DNA of 64,000 bases, from the NCBI GenBank assembly GCA_030280995.1, contig JASXTE010000004.1, forward strand, positions 19,235,185-19,299,184, in the 5' to 3' direction. A model generated the notes under the pieces. It ran no database searches. It was not told the DNA's origin and saw only the letters and a program-made list of their open reading frames with translations. Made by a program: the position numbers and the translations under genes. This document shows, one piece after another, positions 1 through 12,851 of the stretch. The DNA comes from Hemileia vastatrix. Its lineage: Eukaryota > Basidiomycota > Pucciniomycetes > Pucciniales > Zaghouaniaceae. How positions within the stretch are numbered: position 1 is the first letter of the stretch; every line of letters begins with the position of its first letter.

Positions 1-464
1 ACCACCATAAGAAAGCTAATTCTTTTGTGGATACATCTTTGTGGGTAGGAATAAATTTGTACATTTTTGTGAATCTATCTACTATTACCCAACAAGAGTT
101 ATAACTGTCTTTACCTGCTACAGGAAGACCAGTGACAAAATCCATGTTAATTATTTTCCAAGGAGAATTAGGTACATCAATATGTTGTAGTAAACCTGCT
201 CTTTTACCTTTCAACATTTTAGATTTCTGGAAGGAATCACAAGTTTCAACATATAATTTTGTATCTTCAGACATATTAGCCCACCAAGCAGAGTTTTCGA
301 TTCTAATCAATGTTTTTTCTAGATCAAAATGACCAGCTAACATTTCATCATGACAAAGTTTGAGGATAGTTTCTTTCATAGAAGGGGAAATTACAATTAC
401 ATTTGTCAGCTTTCTTCTATAATAAATATAACCATCTTCCATAGAAAACTTTCCTTTCATCAAA
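1..464 (-). pseudogene. E1 integrase, N-terminal half
   Basis: Integrase inserts the cDNA into the genome. Reading down from 464, the frame matches that of RT despite the MITE in between. The HHCC zinc module is visible (CHDEMLAGHF...YVETCDSFQKSK), but the last ligand position is Phe where Cys is expected. The first catalytic Asp is in NMDFVTGLP and the VIVDRFTKM stretch follows. The remaining DDE residues lie before base 1 and are not seen. The missing zinc ligand means this copy would be defective even without the upstream stops. Confidence 0.8.
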
Positions 465-725
465 CACCACACAATATGGGGGGCGGACTTGCTAGCAAGT
501 CCGCAACCTTGTACCCAAACTCACCATAGATTGAACACACATTGAGCTATTGATAAAGGAACCATACAATCAGGGATGAACACCACTCAGCAGAACAGTT
601 TTAGGTGGGTGTTCAAGTAGAGTTCAGTATGGGTTCAGTCTGAGTTCAGTCTGAGTTCCATCTGAGTTCCATCTGAGTTCAGGTTGAGGACTTGCTAGCA
701 AGTCCACCCCCTATATTGCGTAGTG
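465..725. mobile_element. 261-bp CACTA-type MITE, copy 1
   Basis: The ends are CACCACACAATATGGGGGGC on the left and the complement of CACTACGCAATATAGGGGGT on the right. The next bases of each end form the 18-bp palindrome GGACTTGCTAGCAAGTCC. The flanking 3-bp target duplication is AAA (462-464 and 726-728). An 11-bp repeat around GAGTTCAGTCT occurs about seven times in the right half, like the subterminal repeats of CACTA elements. It has no coding capacity. It sits between RNase H and integrase of E1. Insert plus duplication is 264 bp, so the E1 frame is the same on both sides, although the MITE itself brings stops. Confidence 0.92.
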
Positions 726-3119
726 AAAGCACTTTGATATTTTGCAGGAAGAGTTTTAATCAATTCTTAAATTGAAGCATTCTTAGGATCATTTAAGATA
801 GTAACTAATTTATTAAAATCAAAATACTTATCATATGAATCCAGTATTAATTGTAATAACTCCTCTTCCATATCAACTATAAATATACCATGGATATGAA
901 CAGTATCATCTTCAGGTACATAAGCAGGATTGGAGTCATTATTTGGCAGAGGCAGCATGGACAGCATATCAACATTGGAGTGAAAATTTCCAGCCCTATG
1001 GATAATTGTCATCCGTCCATTGTACTCTTGAACAGCAAGTTGCCACCTGAACATATGTCTATCAGGTGTTTTCAGGTTTAAGAGGAACTTCACAGCACTA
1101 CAGTCAGTTACTAACTCAAACTTTTGGTCATCTTGATAGTAATGAAGTTTCTCAAGAGCCCAAACAACTGCTAAGCACTCTAATTGAGTGGCACCATATT
1201 TCAATTCATTATTTCTCAAGGTTCTTGAATTATAACAAATTACAACCTCTGAGGATTTATCATTAATAATTTGTTTCTGGTGTAGGGAAGTACCCAGACC
1301 AACAAATCTAGCATCTGTATACAGGACAAATGGTTTGTTAAAATCTGGAAGAGCTAAGATAGGGGCTTTCATTAAGCAAAATTCTAAAGCATCAAAAGCT
1401 TTTTGACAGTCACTATTCCAGATGAATGCAACATCTTTCCTAGTTAGTTTGGTAAGAGGTAAGGATATGACCTGATAATTTTTAATATATTGTCTATAAT
1501 AGTGGGACATACCCCAAAAACTTTGGATTTCTCTTACAGATGTTGGTGCCTTCACATTTTGAATTGCAGCAACTTTGTTTTGGTCTACACAAATTTGTAG
1601 GCCTGACACAACATGGCCAAGGACTTTCAAAGATTGAAAACCAAATTTAAACTTTTTCAAAGACAAGGTCATATTGATTTCATCCATTTTTTGAAAAACT
1701 CTATTCAAGTGAACCATATGTTCATCAAAAGATTTAGAAAAAACTATGATATCATCAATATACACCATGAGCCATCCTTCAATGATTTCCTGAAGGAAAG
1801 TGTTATCCATGACTTTCTGAAAAACTGAAGGGGAATTTTTAGGGCCAAATGGCATTCTAACATACTTATATATTCCCATATGAGTAGCAATAAGCAAAAA
1901 ATTCTGAGAATTTTTCTCAACTGGAGCTTGATGATACCCTTTGTTACCATCCAGACAACTAATAAATTTTGCACCTTACAAGGTAGCATGTATTGAATTA
2001 ATTCAGGGTAAAGGATAAATATAATCAACAGTATAAGTGTTTAATGCTCTGTAATCTCCACATAATCTAGCCTTATGCTTTTCATAAGAAATCAAGACTG
2101 GGGAGATGACACAATATTTGGGGGTGACATCCACTTTCTCAATGATATTCATTTTTAATAATGTGGAAATATTATCTTCAATATCCTTTCTTTTTGTTGG
2201 AGATGCAGGATATGGTGTTTTCTTAAGACTAGGACAAATATCACTCAAGTTGCAGGATAAGGTAATTTTCATTTCTTCCTGAACACTTCCCAAGACATGA
2301 GAAACATGAGAAAAAGCCATTGGGAAAGAAGTAATTGAGGAAACAATAGAATCCTTTTTTTCACTAGTTAAATGATCACCAAAAGAAGCAGTATTTATTT
2401 CATTTAATAAATCATCAATTTCAATTGTTGGTCTGCCTTTACACTGGATCAGTGAGTTACAAGACTTTAACAGATGCCCAGAAGGTTTTCTAGGGGAGGA
2501 AAGTTTGAATTTTCTTTTGCCATTCAATCCCAAGGTGAAGCAATTATTTGCTGGGTCCAATTTCACACCAAACATGGTCAAAATATCATTACCCATAATA
2601 AACCAATTGCTTAAATTATCATTTTTCATGACAACAAATTCACAAATAGCTCTGACAAAACCACCATTATATTTGAAGAATACAGAGGTTTTATATTTGC
2701 CAATAGGAATTAAGGTAGAACCATACCCTCTCCATTTTTCAGAAGTTATAGGTAATAATTTACTCAAATAATCCTTATCTACTAAAGCTAAAGCTCTTTC
2801 AGACACTACACTTCCTCCAGCACCAGAATCAAGGACTACATCAACATTTTTACCATTAATGATAACAGGTGCTTTCAAAGGGGATATGGCTATAGAATTG
2901 CTAGTAATATCTTTAATTATCTCAGCATTTTCTACTGAAGATAAATCCAATACACATTCTTTAGATATATTATCTAAATAATGGACATCCTGTTCCAACA
3001 TTAAAACATTTTTAACAGATTCATTGTCATAGGAGATATTACTTTCACAGTCACTAGAAGAATTATTGACATCAATTTCAGACTCATCAGTGTCTTCATT
3101 TTGTTCAACAAGATGAATT
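726..3119 (-). pseudogene. pol: E1 pol: aspartic protease, reverse transcriptase, RNase H
   Basis: The protease active site VLDSGAGGSVVS has its DSG at 2822-2830. The RT begins near 2110 with ARLCGDYRALN, continues through FISCLDGNKGYHQ (catalytic Asp present) and has the YIDD box at 1751-1762. RNase H follows with LYTDARFVGLG, a CYNSRTL..ELKYGATQLECLAVVWAL block and VTDCSAVKFLL. The frame is unbroken by indels but has stops TGA 2003-2005 and TAA 1976-1978 between RT motifs, and TAA 767-769 after RNase H. All RT and RNase H catalytic residues I could locate are still there, so the decay is recent relative to other elements here, or mutation has spared these sites by chance. Confidence 0.85.
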
Positions 3120-5455
3120 TTCTTGTCACAAACATGACCCTTTTGCCATGGTTTGTTACATTTATAACAAGTATTTGTTGCATTTTTTTTAGGTGCAACT
3201 GGGGCAGAGGGTCTACCAGATTTTTCTGGGGGCTTTGTAGAGGTTTTATTCTGATCATTATAAGATTTACCAAGGTAATTCTTAGGTTCATATCTATGGT
3301 TGAGTAGTACTTCATTACAAATATTAATGAAAGAAGAATGTTCCCTCACATGCTCAGCTCTAGCTACAATTAAATCTTTAAAATAATTTGGCAATTTATA
3401 CAAGATTTTATCTCTCCAAATATCATAATCCATTTTTGGATCAACTGCTCTTAGGATTTTTTTTACTTTCATAAGAAAAACAATGCGTTTTTCAACAGAG
3501 GAGGATACATATCTAGTATTCTCATACAGTCTTTGCTGAGCCAACCTGAATTTTGAGCCACCAAATTGATTCTCAATCAAGGATTTCCACTAATTCCATG
3601 TATAATGGTTATTATCTAAAAGAACAGATTCATACCACATCAAGGCTACATTGGAAAATAAAGAAATTAGCTTAGAAACAATTTCCTCATCAGGTAGTTT
3701 ATAAGATCTCTTTAAGTTATCAATCCTTTGTATAAAGTGTTGCCAATCAGATGAAGAATCACCATCAGAGGTAGGATATTGATCCAACTTAGGCCAATTT
3801 TTCTGGCTACTGGGATGTTCCATCCTATGGTTTGAATTATTCAAGGTTGTCAGCTCTTGAAGCCTTGAAAGGTGTTCAGATATTTCATTATTCACAGAGG
3901 CAGCTGGCTCATTGTGAGCATCAAATTTATTTCTGTTTGGTGCAATAGATTTTTCAGAATGAATTTCAGCTGGTAAAATTGGTACATTACAAGGGAGAGA
4001 AGAACTACTCAGTTCAGATTGGTTATTATTATGATTAACAGAAGTTTGAGCAATATTTTTTAATTCATGATAATGAGTAGTCTGGACAGCTTGTAATGCA
4101 GAAAATAGTTTTTCAAGGTCAGATAATTTATTTCTCATATCAGGAATATAAGATAGCTGATCATTAATCCTAGAAATAGATAGAACATTTCTGTCCTCAT
4201 CTACAGAGCACTTATTACTCAAATTCTGAGAATCAATTTTCAAATTTCTTAATTCACTGTGCAAAAGCATATTGTCATTCTTTAAAGCAGTATTTTGATA
4301 TTTTAGATCATCAACAATTTTGCGTAGGTGACTATATTTATCTGAAAGTGATCTGTGGTCAGCTTTAATAGACTTTTGTTGAGCAAGGACATTATTTAAT
4401 GTGTCTTTCAATTTGAAATAAGCAGTGTCTTGAACAGAAGAACTCACTTTGCAATGTAAATTCAAATTATTTAATCTATCACTCTCATGTATTAACAAAT
4501 ATCTCAAATGTTTATCTTTCACAACATTAAAATCAAGGGTATCTTTCAATATTTCTTCAGAATTTTTCTCAATTAAAGTGTAAACTTCAGGGGAAACAGA
4601 ATCATTCTTCATTGCAAGAGAAGGGTTAATTAAAGAAGTAGAAGTCAAATGTAAAGGTTCATCAAATGATAATTTGCTAATTACATCAATGGGGCTACTT
4701 ATTAAAGGAAGTTGTCTTTTCAAGGGTTTAACTGTTCTTTCAGGGTCCACATTATTACCTGAAGAAGATTTGTTATTATATATACCAACGTGCTTATCAA
4801 ACAAATTACTTACCATGGCAGGGGAGGAAACTTCCCTTGTGCTTTCTTTCTTCTGCCCCCCTGATAAGGATGGTGCTGAAGAGATGGATTGTAGTTTGGT
4901 GTCCTGGATGGTCCAGGGTGTTGAGCTGTTGGTTGCTGAACATTCTGTTGGTAGTGGGTCATCAAGTAATTCCATTTCCACTGATCCACTTGCAGAATAC
5001 CTTGATTTTGGGTGAGGGAGCTGGGTGCCTGATTGGGCTGAGGTTGAGGCTGAGGCTGGGAGGCTGGGAAATGAGGAGGTTGACCCTGTTTGGGATTTAA
5101 TAACTCCTGCATCTTCTGCCAGAGTGTGTCTACTCTTGCCTTGTACTTCATGCTTTCTGCTCTCAGTTCCTTTATATGGCTTGACAGATTGTTTACCTGC
5201 TGTGTTAGAGGAATCCTTTTTATTTTTATATCTCTGAGTGGATTGTCCTGATGTATTTGAGGTTTTACTTCTTTCAGAGTTGTTTGGTGAGGGGGGTTTT
5301 CCACTACTCCTGACATTTCCACGTCCTGAAGGTTTTTTGTCAGCTGAATAATTTTTTTAAGTTACTTTAGAAGAACCTACAGATTCAATTTCAACATCCA
5401 CTTCAATCTCATCCACATGTAAGTTACCCATGCTTTTAGCCAAACTACTGGACAT
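3120..5455 (-). pseudogene. gag: E1 gag with nucleocapsid zinc knuckle
   Basis: Structural protein of the Gypsy element. The start is the ATG at 5455, chosen because its frame is continuous with pol. The first ~250 residues are Ser/Pro/Lys-rich; the middle (about 4500 to 4050) has heptad-like Leu/Asn/Lys stretches that suggest a coiled coil. A gag core follows around 3800-3400 (a DWQHFI..LF..VALMWY stretch, then a WKSLI..FGG stretch). A zinc knuckle at 3128-3169 reads C-x2-C-x7-H-x-C, so the His lies later than in the usual C-x2-C-x4-H-x4-C. TAA at 5357 and TAG at 3590 interrupt the frame, the second inside the gag core. What follows the knuckle is acidic and leads directly into the protease. 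Confidence 0.75.
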
Positions 5456-5978
5456 TTAAACTGTGAAAAAGAGAATCAAAATTAATCAATGATTAATTTT
5501 TTATTTCAAAATAAAATATAATCAATTGGATTTCAATTTTTTTTTATTTTTATCAAAAATCAATTAATTAAAAATGTAATACAAATAAATGCAATTACAA
5601 TTTTAATTAAGAATTAACAATAATTAAAATGGGACAACCAAAAAAGGTTTTATAAGTCAACCAAAATAATTTATACCTAAAATTAATATAATGGTAATAT
5701 TGGGACTAAGTACCGAGTACTATTATGGTCAACCAATAAACAAAAAAATATTTAATAAAATTAATTGAATAATTTATTAAAAATTAATTACCTTCTAGGA
5801 CTAAGAGTCTTACTCTATTATGGTCAACTAGAAAAAAAAATTTAATATAATGAAAACTTACACTCAGTGAATCAGCAATTAAGCCACAAACACTGTTATT
5901 TCAGTAAAAGTATGATAATATGAGTGAGAGGTGCAAAGGTGAACTTACTACAGTGATCATAAAATCACTTCAAAATAA
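5456..5978. other. AT-rich leader of E1, no gene
   Basis: No coding potential. In the sense of E1 (minus strand), a pyrimidine-rich stretch ending in TTTTTCACAG lies just before the gag ATG and looks like a 3' splice site, so a spliced leader is possible. Around 5695-5850 the phrase GGACTAAG...CTATTATGGTCAAC occurs twice with variation. I could not find an LTR end or primer-binding site with confidence. Confidence 0.4.
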
Positions 5979-6003
5979 CACAACAGGCAAGCACCTGTCG
6001 CAC

Positions 6004-6906
6004 ACATTGTATGCAATGTCCAGTCACACCATTTGAGGAAGCGACAACTGAAACCATGTACATGTGCAACAATTCCCTTTGTGATTACTTCAGCCATGTT
6101 TATATATAATGTTTCATTCTTTAACTGTATTCTCAGTTTCCTCTTGAAGATTCTTTCACGCTACTCTTATTATATCTTTGTAGCTTATTATTATATCTTT
6201 ATATTCTATTCTTACATATTTATATTCTATTATTATATCCTTATATTTTATTATCATATTTTCTACTCTCTCATCATCATCTTCCAACATGTTCTTTCTC
6301 TCTTTTTTTTCTCACCATCACTTCTCCTCTTTGTCTTCACTTCTCAATAAACATCTATCAATTTCTCAAACCCCTTTTTTTCTTTTAAACATATCCTTAT
6401 CTCTCTTGGAATTTCTTTTATTTCTTTTTAAGCCTCTTTGCACATTTAATTTTTTCCTTTCATTTTTATATTATTGTTTTTCTGCCTCAATTTTTTTTCT
6501 CTTTTACTATTATTCATTTCTTCCTTGGCTTTCCGCCTTTCTATTGATTCAATTAGAGATACCAAAAATCTCCTTCCTTTTTTTTTATTCTGCAATTCAA
6601 TTTATTCTACCATATGTCAAAACCACGTCGAACAATCACATATCCACGGCCTCTTTTGGTTAGTTTTTTCTTTTTCTTTTGAACGATACTTACATATTAT
6701 TATATATTGTCATATTTATTTTTACCAATTTCTCTGTCCTGTATAGAGAATTTCTTGATAGCTCATTATCTGTAAGTGTTCTTCTCTTTCAAGTTCATTT
6801 CTTTATTTTACACTACTTTTTTATTTTTTTGCTTTATCAAATTTAACCATTGCATCAATTGACTTGCTACTGATTGAGTATTTATTATTATTATTATTGT
6901 AGTAAG
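6004..6906. other. T-rich 5' flank of the CACTA accessory gene
   Basis: Long T/C-rich runs (about 6120-6700), with low-complexity translations in any frame. It probably holds the promoter and leader of the plus-strand accessory gene starting at 6907. A short TTATTATTATTATTG repeat lies at 6885-6899. I see no real coding region. Confidence 0.5.
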
Positions 6907-9052
6907 ATGCAATCTATTGGAAATTCTGAAGGTCTCAATATTGCCCACAAGAATTCTTGTGCTTTAGCTGGGCAAGCAGCATAATTTGAATATTTTCTAA
7001 ATAATTTTGCTTGTGAACAGACATCAAAATATGATGCTGTTATTGGTGAATTGTCTGAAAAACTATCTGCATTAGAATATAGGGATGTAAAAAAATCAGA
7101 AAAAAATCTCAATTCATCAAAGAAGCAGGTTGGTGGTAATAGTTCTGTCAAAAACCCATCAAAAAAGAAACCAAATGGCGAGCCACAACCCCCTGCCTCC
7201 TCAAAATCAGCACCTACAACTAGAAGACATGTTTGTGCTGCCTCTGCCCCTCTTCTGACTCATGATTATCCACCAAAAAGCCCTCAAAAGCCTTCAACGC
7301 AGGCCAAAAATACCTTTCAAGCTCCTCCTGTCCCATCCCCTAGGCGTAACCCGGCCCAAATGCAGACTGGAGACTTTTCTCAATACTTTGCTACAACAAA
7401 GGTATTTTTTTTTATCTTGTATAATTACAGAAATTTAGTGATCATTTATTTTCAGAATGCCTTGTTTGTCCATATCAAAATACTTTGGGGATTATTGAAA
7501 CAAGATTCTGTCCCTTCTGCTCCCCAGCCTGAAGAATTAAAATTTTTTTATGATCAATTCTCGAATCTTAAAGCAGTGGAACAGGTTGTCAAAATTGAAT
7601 CATCACCTGCACTTGTCCCACTTAAAGAAGTAAAGACGCTTGACAATATTAAAGTGGGCCAAGTGAAAGTTGGCCATTCCATAGTTCATATTTAACAGAA
7701 CTTTGTCAAATATGCAAAAGGACTTTTAACTTGTTTGGGGATACATATTTGGTGCCCAAACCTTGAAGAAGATCCGTCATCATTGTACAATGCTGCTTGC
7801 CAAATTTCTGTCATCACAACCTTCTGTGAAGTTGCTGCGTCAAAAGCTTATGCATTTCTCAACATAAATCCCAAATACCTTGAGAATATTCCTTTGCTTA
7901 TTCAAGCTTACAACCATTTTGTTCATTTTCTAATGTTTGTACGATATCAAAAAGAAAAGAAGCAGGCTGGAAAAAACTTACAGGATTCATCTAAACGAGA
8001 AGTCCAAAAGAATCGAGAGCAAGTAAGTGTGTCTTTAGTGCTTTTTTTTAAAATTGAAGCTGATTTTGACCTGAAAGCTATGAGATGCTCAAGTTGAGTT
8101 TGCAAAACAACATAAGTTTCCAAAAAGATATATACAAATTCTTAATGAAGTGACAGCCCATAGTGATGATGAATATATTCCAAGTAAAGGCTATTTCGTT
8201 ATAAAGACATTGGCTTATCGCTCAACAAATGCTAGTCGGTTCATGCGTCATCTGGATATCAGGATGATTCAAGCCAGTGAACAAGACCCAACCTCTTGTC
8301 GAAGAGTTTGTCAATTACCAAAGATCCCAATAGAATCCACTTTCAAATTGGCCCCAAAGCGTCTTCCCTTTGATTTTTACAACCCTGAATAGTTTTTGAA
8401 GCTTTCTCCAGTTCAACACCAAACAATTGTTGATACTGGTAAGGTTTCTTTCCTTCCCAATGGTAATGACTCACTCCTCCCCAAAGTTCAAACTCATCCT
8501 GACGAAAAAGACTGTGATTCAAAGTTTACTGCCAAATATTGGCATTTTCATGCTGCGCAATACAGATTATTAAGCGAGTCTGAACCTGGAGATAGTTCAG
8601 ATGAAGATGCAGGGAGTGATTCAATACACAGTGAGGATCGAAGCGTTGATAACTCTGATGATGAGTATCCAGAAGGTGACGCTGGCATGTTGTATGAAGA
8701 TAAAGATTATGTTTTTGTTTCTCAAAATAAGTTTTCTAACGATAAAAAGGTACCTAATGGGAATAAAAAGGGTAAGGCACATTTTGATCATGACTACACT
8801 CAAGATGAAGATGAGGAAGATGAGGGTGAGGAGGCTGAGGAGGGGGAAAATGATGGGGAAGATGATGGGGAAGATGAGGAGAATGAGGAGAATGAGGAGA
8901 ATGAGGAGAATGAGGAGAATGAGGAGAATGAGGAGAATGAGGAGAATGAGGAGGATGAGGAGGATGAGAATGATGATGACAAGAATGAGGACGATGGGGA
9001 AAATATTAGCAATGATGACAAAATGGATGGAGTAGAGCATGAAAACCTTTGA
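6907..9052 (+). pseudogene. CACTA-linked accessory protein with acidic C-terminus
   Basis: This is the companion gene of rust CACTA transposons; its role in transposition is unknown. From the ATG at 6907 the N-terminus is Lys/Ser/Pro-rich, then comes a conserved part: IWCPNLEEDPSSLYNAACQI, YNHFVHF and DDEYIPSKGYFVIKTLAYRS, then APKRLPFDFYNPE and HPDEKD..FTAKYW. The tail is a run of Glu/Asp/Asn encoded by repeated GAGGAGAAT (about 8877-8950). Introns fit at 7402-7455 and 8023-8098 (GTAAGT donor). In-frame stops at 6982-6984 (TAA), 7693-7695 (TAA) and 8390-8392 (TAG, where a Trp codon would be expected) mark it as broken. I know this domain arrangement from many Puccinia hypothetical proteins; the assignment is from memory. 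Confidence 0.78.
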
Positions 9053-9581
9053 TGCTAGTGTTAAATATCATATATTTTATTTTATTCATAACTCATTTTA
9101 TTGGGGATTAAGATATGAAAATTGAAACACGAGAATATGATATTACTTTTTATTGCTTTTTTTGTTCTGAGATATTAACTTGGTTTATGTGATACATGAG
9201 AAACGCATACAACTGTTTAATACATTCTCCACTCGGTCAATGCAAGTAATTCTAAACAATAATTTCTCATTAGGTTTTTAAAAATAAATATGACTTGAAA
9301 TTGCCATAAACACTTGAAAAGAGCTACAGATTATTGACAAGTGCCAAAAATGTATTTGATATCTTTTCATGCTCACCTTCTGAAAAGCCTGAAAAATTAA
9401 CAATGTGAATGGGAATTTACATGACACAAAGTCTAAGTATGTTTCAAAACAAAAAGGTTCCCAGTGTTTTTCGTGGTATAATTTTATTTCTTGAACTATG
9501 AGATGCCCATATCAGCAACAAAAACTAACAAAAAATTTTAAAAGGAAAAAAGATGTAGTCAAAAAGGATATTAAAATCAAT
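9053..9581. other. Spacer between convergent CACTA genes
   Basis: AT-rich sequence between the 3' end of the accessory gene and the stop of the transposase. It must contain both transcription ends. Nothing else is recognisable. Confidence 0.5.
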
Positions 9582-12500
9582 TCAAAGATTACTGGAGATA
9601 TAAAGAAGGGGAAAGTGATCATGGGGAATAAGAATGATTCCATTGTGAGATATGGAGAAAGTTTTTTTGGGCAAAAACCGATAAGCAGCTACAGATATAA
9701 TATTAGCAGGTTTAACAAGGACTTTTTTTGTATACTCTACTTGCCCGACTACCAATTTGTGAAGGAATAAAAGGTATCTGAATGCAGATGATGGGGTATT
9801 CAATTTTTTTGTGTATTTTTTTGTGATTGGTGAAATCAATATGATTTCTCGTAAATTTATCAAATGATCTCTGAACTTGTAAATCTGTTTGATTAAACCA
9901 TATTGGATGTTACCCTTTGCATCTTTCCAGATTATGCAGTTGTTGGGTTTGGTGACCGAGATTAAGAGATTGTCAAGTGCCAAATATCGAGTTGATAATC
10001 CAAATCCTAAAAAGATTTTTGACCCAATTGGAGCAGGAATTGTGAGTCGGTGTTGAACAGTATTATCTTCCTTTTTGATGAGTTCCCACAAAATATTGTA
10101 AACATCATCGGTAAATTCAATTTCTCTTGCTTTTTCACAACTACCTAATTCTTTTTTTTCATTTGTTAAATCGTGATATTCTTTTTTGGCCATGAGCCTT
10201 TGTAATTAACAACCTTGCCTCATCAATTTAATGTTCATCTTATCTGTTTCATGAATTTAAAACTTGATCAATACTTCATTCAAAAAGAAAATCAAATGTT
10301 TAATATATAGCACTCACCAATTTTGTTATTTGTGTTAATTTTTTGTAAAAAACCAATGAGTCGTTCACCTGGAAACTCTGAAATCCCACTTAGAGGTCCC
10401 CAAATCTTCATTTGTTCAGGCAGTTGGAGTGAAAAGTGGTGATTCACCACACAATATGGGGGGCGGACTTGCTAGAAAGTCCGCAACCTTGGACCCAAAC
10501 TCACCATAGATTGAACACACATTGAGCTATTGATAAAGGAGCCATACAATCAGGAATGAACACCACTCAGAAGAATAGTTTTAGGTGGGTGTTCAAGTAG
10601 AGTTCAGTATGGGTTCAGTATGAGTTCAGTCTGAGTTCCATCTGAGTTCCATCTGAGTTCAGGTTGAGGACTTGCTAGCAAGTCCACCCCCTATATTGCG
10701 TAGTGATTGGGTTTTATTTTAGAGTCAGGAAAGAGCGTTTTGGATGATTTAATATACTTTTCATACTGAGTCTGAAATCTGTGGACCAAATTGTTATCAA
10801 GACTTCTTGAGAACAAAATATGTTTACACATGACTAAGTGACCTGTATTGTACAGTAATCGTGTTCGGTTTGACCCTGGCCGCAGTTTGTTAACATTATT
10901 TACAACAATTTCAAAGATAACTAGAGGTATAACATAAGAAAAAAGCGTGTACCACTGATATGCAGTGAGTTGTCCATGTCTTTCTTCACCAAGATTGGTG
11001 GGGAGTTTAGCTAGACCACTTGGTAGAACCACACCTTTCATAATGTACCAAAATTTTTCAATTCCACTCTGAGAAAAGAACTGCTCATTAATTCTATTTT
11101 GCCGTTCCTCCTCCTCCTCCTCCTCCTCCTCCTCCTCCTCACTACCACCATAATCATCATCATCATCATCATCATTGTCCAAGCTGAAATCCGTAATTGT
11201 AACTTCTATATTGCTATCAAGTTGTATACGTTTCATAGCTTGACTAAGACTCTGTGGCAGGCTTCTTTTACGGGTTATATATCGTGGAACACTCTGAAAT
11301 CTCCAACAGTATCAAAAATGGTGGCTAAGAACACCTTCCAGCCAATTTTGCATTACACCTAGCACAACATGTTGTGTCGGATCCCAGTAGCTTAGCCAGT
11401 TGAGTTCAGACCATCGTACACCACTTTCCTTCAGATGCTTGTCTCTAGTGTGTTGAAATTTAGCATCTCGTGATTTTTTTGCGATTTCAATAACTTGATT
11501 TTTAAGCCTCTTTTTTCCACATTCTAAATGTGGAATTGCATCACACTTTGCCATGCACCATGTGCAAAACTGTGTTGCAGAGTGTGATGCAAAGCCAGCT
11601 GCCTTTTTTGTTGCAGGGAGGTCACCAACTAAGCATAGAAGTTTGACTTGCACCATACGTCCTTCAGGTTTCAGAAATGTTGGAATCACAATCCCACTTT
11701 CAAGCGTGATCAACTCATTGACAAATGGCTTCAAAATATGATTAATAGTATCAGTATCTTGGGCGTCAGGTCCAGGCGTTATTCCTGCAATACAGATCTG
11801 ACCAATCTTTTTTTGGAGTCCAGGTGGGAGATTTAGACTGCTGAGAGAAATTATTCCCATTGACTTTACCTTACCAGGAATTTTATTTCCCTTAGGGTTA
11901 AACCAGTCAATAAAAATTGATAGTGCCAAGTTCAATGAGTCGAGTTGATCGTTCCATTTCATATTCTTAAATGCCATACCATGCTGCACATCCGAGAGAG
12001 AGCTATTGCTGCTATTGAATTCTTGAGCCCAGTTTTCTATTGCCTCCTCAACATCTGACCTACTTAAGAGCCATCAAAGCCAAGTTAATATTTTCTGAAT
12101 AGCAAACACTAAATAAGGAAAACGAGGTTCTTTTGACAAGCTTTTTGGTGTATTGCAGCTTTGAGTAAATTGAGGAGGATCCTTAATTGCACGGGAGGCG
12201 TCTTTGAAATAATATAAAGGCTCATTACAGGGAGTTGAGCTAGGAAAAATTTTGTAAGTGCAAAGAGATGGAGAGCTATCATCCAGTGGATACAGGTGAA
12301 AACATTTTGGGCAGCACGTCATGTTTAAGAAGTCAAAATTCAAGTTGGCTCTCTTTAGATTAGTTCAGGGATCGAGTGGCATTTTATCAAGGGCTGAGAA
12401 AGGGATTGATGAATTCTGCGAATCTCTAACAATATTTACAATCATCTTTGTTGTACTAATGCATTTTTTCCTGCTGAGATTACAACCAACATAGAGCCAA

Positions 12501-12851
12501 TTGTTTATCGCTGTGATAGAAACTTTGTCAAATCAACACAGATCAAAGGTAAGTTCAAAGCTTAAGAAGTGCCAGGAAGTAAAAACAAAAATTACTAGTT
12601 GGGTCACTACCAACATTAAGATACGTTTTGTTGTCTTCTGAGGACTCGATAAGTGAAACAGACCCATGAGGAGATGCCTCATTTACTGAACTTTCCAGAT
12701 ATTCACAAATTTCCGTAAATTTATATTTTTCAATATTGTTTAGATGATGCCTTGCAAAAGTACGAGAAGCAACATACTTTCCATATTGGTGTTGACCTTT
12801 GCCAGTTAGGCACAGTTGCAGGATACATTCGGAGTATTGGCAAAATTTCAT
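9582..12851 (-). pseudogene. CACTA (Tnp2-like) transposase
   Basis: DDE-type enzyme that cuts and pastes the transposon. Exon 1 (12851 to about 12570) has a Cys/His cluster ending in RTFARHH. The main exon (about 12470 to 10318) has CCPKCFHLYP, then LVGDLPATKKAAGFASHSA followed by CTWC, then LSYWDPTQHVVLGVMQNW and LPTNLGEERHGQLTAYQW, all landmarks of Tnp2-type transposases. An intron at 10244-10317 (GTGAGT...CAG) precedes the last exon, which ends with IISVAAYRFLP. The frame is interrupted by TGA at 12365-12367, 12074-12076 and 11312-11314, by TAA at 10206-10208, and by a MITE at 10445-10705. A long Glu/Asp run lies at about 11105-11190. The exact first intron is uncertain. Confidence 0.85.
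10445..10705. mobile_element. 261-bp CACTA-type MITE, copy 2
   Basis: Same length and same ends as the copy at 465, at roughly 95-98% identity by eye. The target duplication is ATT (10442-10444 and 10706-10708). It interrupts the CACTA transposase between KTLFPDSKIKPN and HHFSLQLPEQ; the host protein continues in the same frame on the far side, but the MITE terminus adds a stop within a few codons. Confidence 0.93.

Larger units (their letters stand above)
1..5978 (-). mobile_element. E1: Ty3/Gypsy LTR retrotransposon, decayed, 3' end beyond the window
   Basis: Read on the minus strand, this stretch gives gag, zinc knuckle, aspartic protease, reverse transcriptase, RNase H and integrase in that order, which is the Ty3/Gypsy arrangement. 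From an ATG at 5455 everything stays in one reading frame to base 1. It is interrupted by in-frame stops at 5357-5359 (TAA), 3590-3592 (TAG), 2003-2005 (TGA), 1976-1978 (TAA) and 767-769 (TAA), and by a 261-bp MITE at 465-725. I see no frameshift. The right edge is set by the CACTA transposon at 5979; more of the leader or LTR may lie beyond 13078. No LTR could be defined. Confidence 0.85.

Noticed and set aside
1744..2028. Second minus-strand frame across the RT of E1
   Set aside because: The true RT frame continues through this region with two stop codons and keeps all motifs; the other frame has none.
4810..5322. A 170-residue Pro/Gln-rich minus-strand frame overlapping E1 gag
   Set aside because: The frame starting at 5455 is continuous with gag core, protease and RT and is preferred. 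The overlapping frame could still be real, but nothing in it matches a known domain.
8621..9040. Long Ile/Leu or Ser/Phe frames opposite the acidic tail of the CACTA accessory gene
   Set aside because: They are shadows of the GAGGAGAAT repeat.
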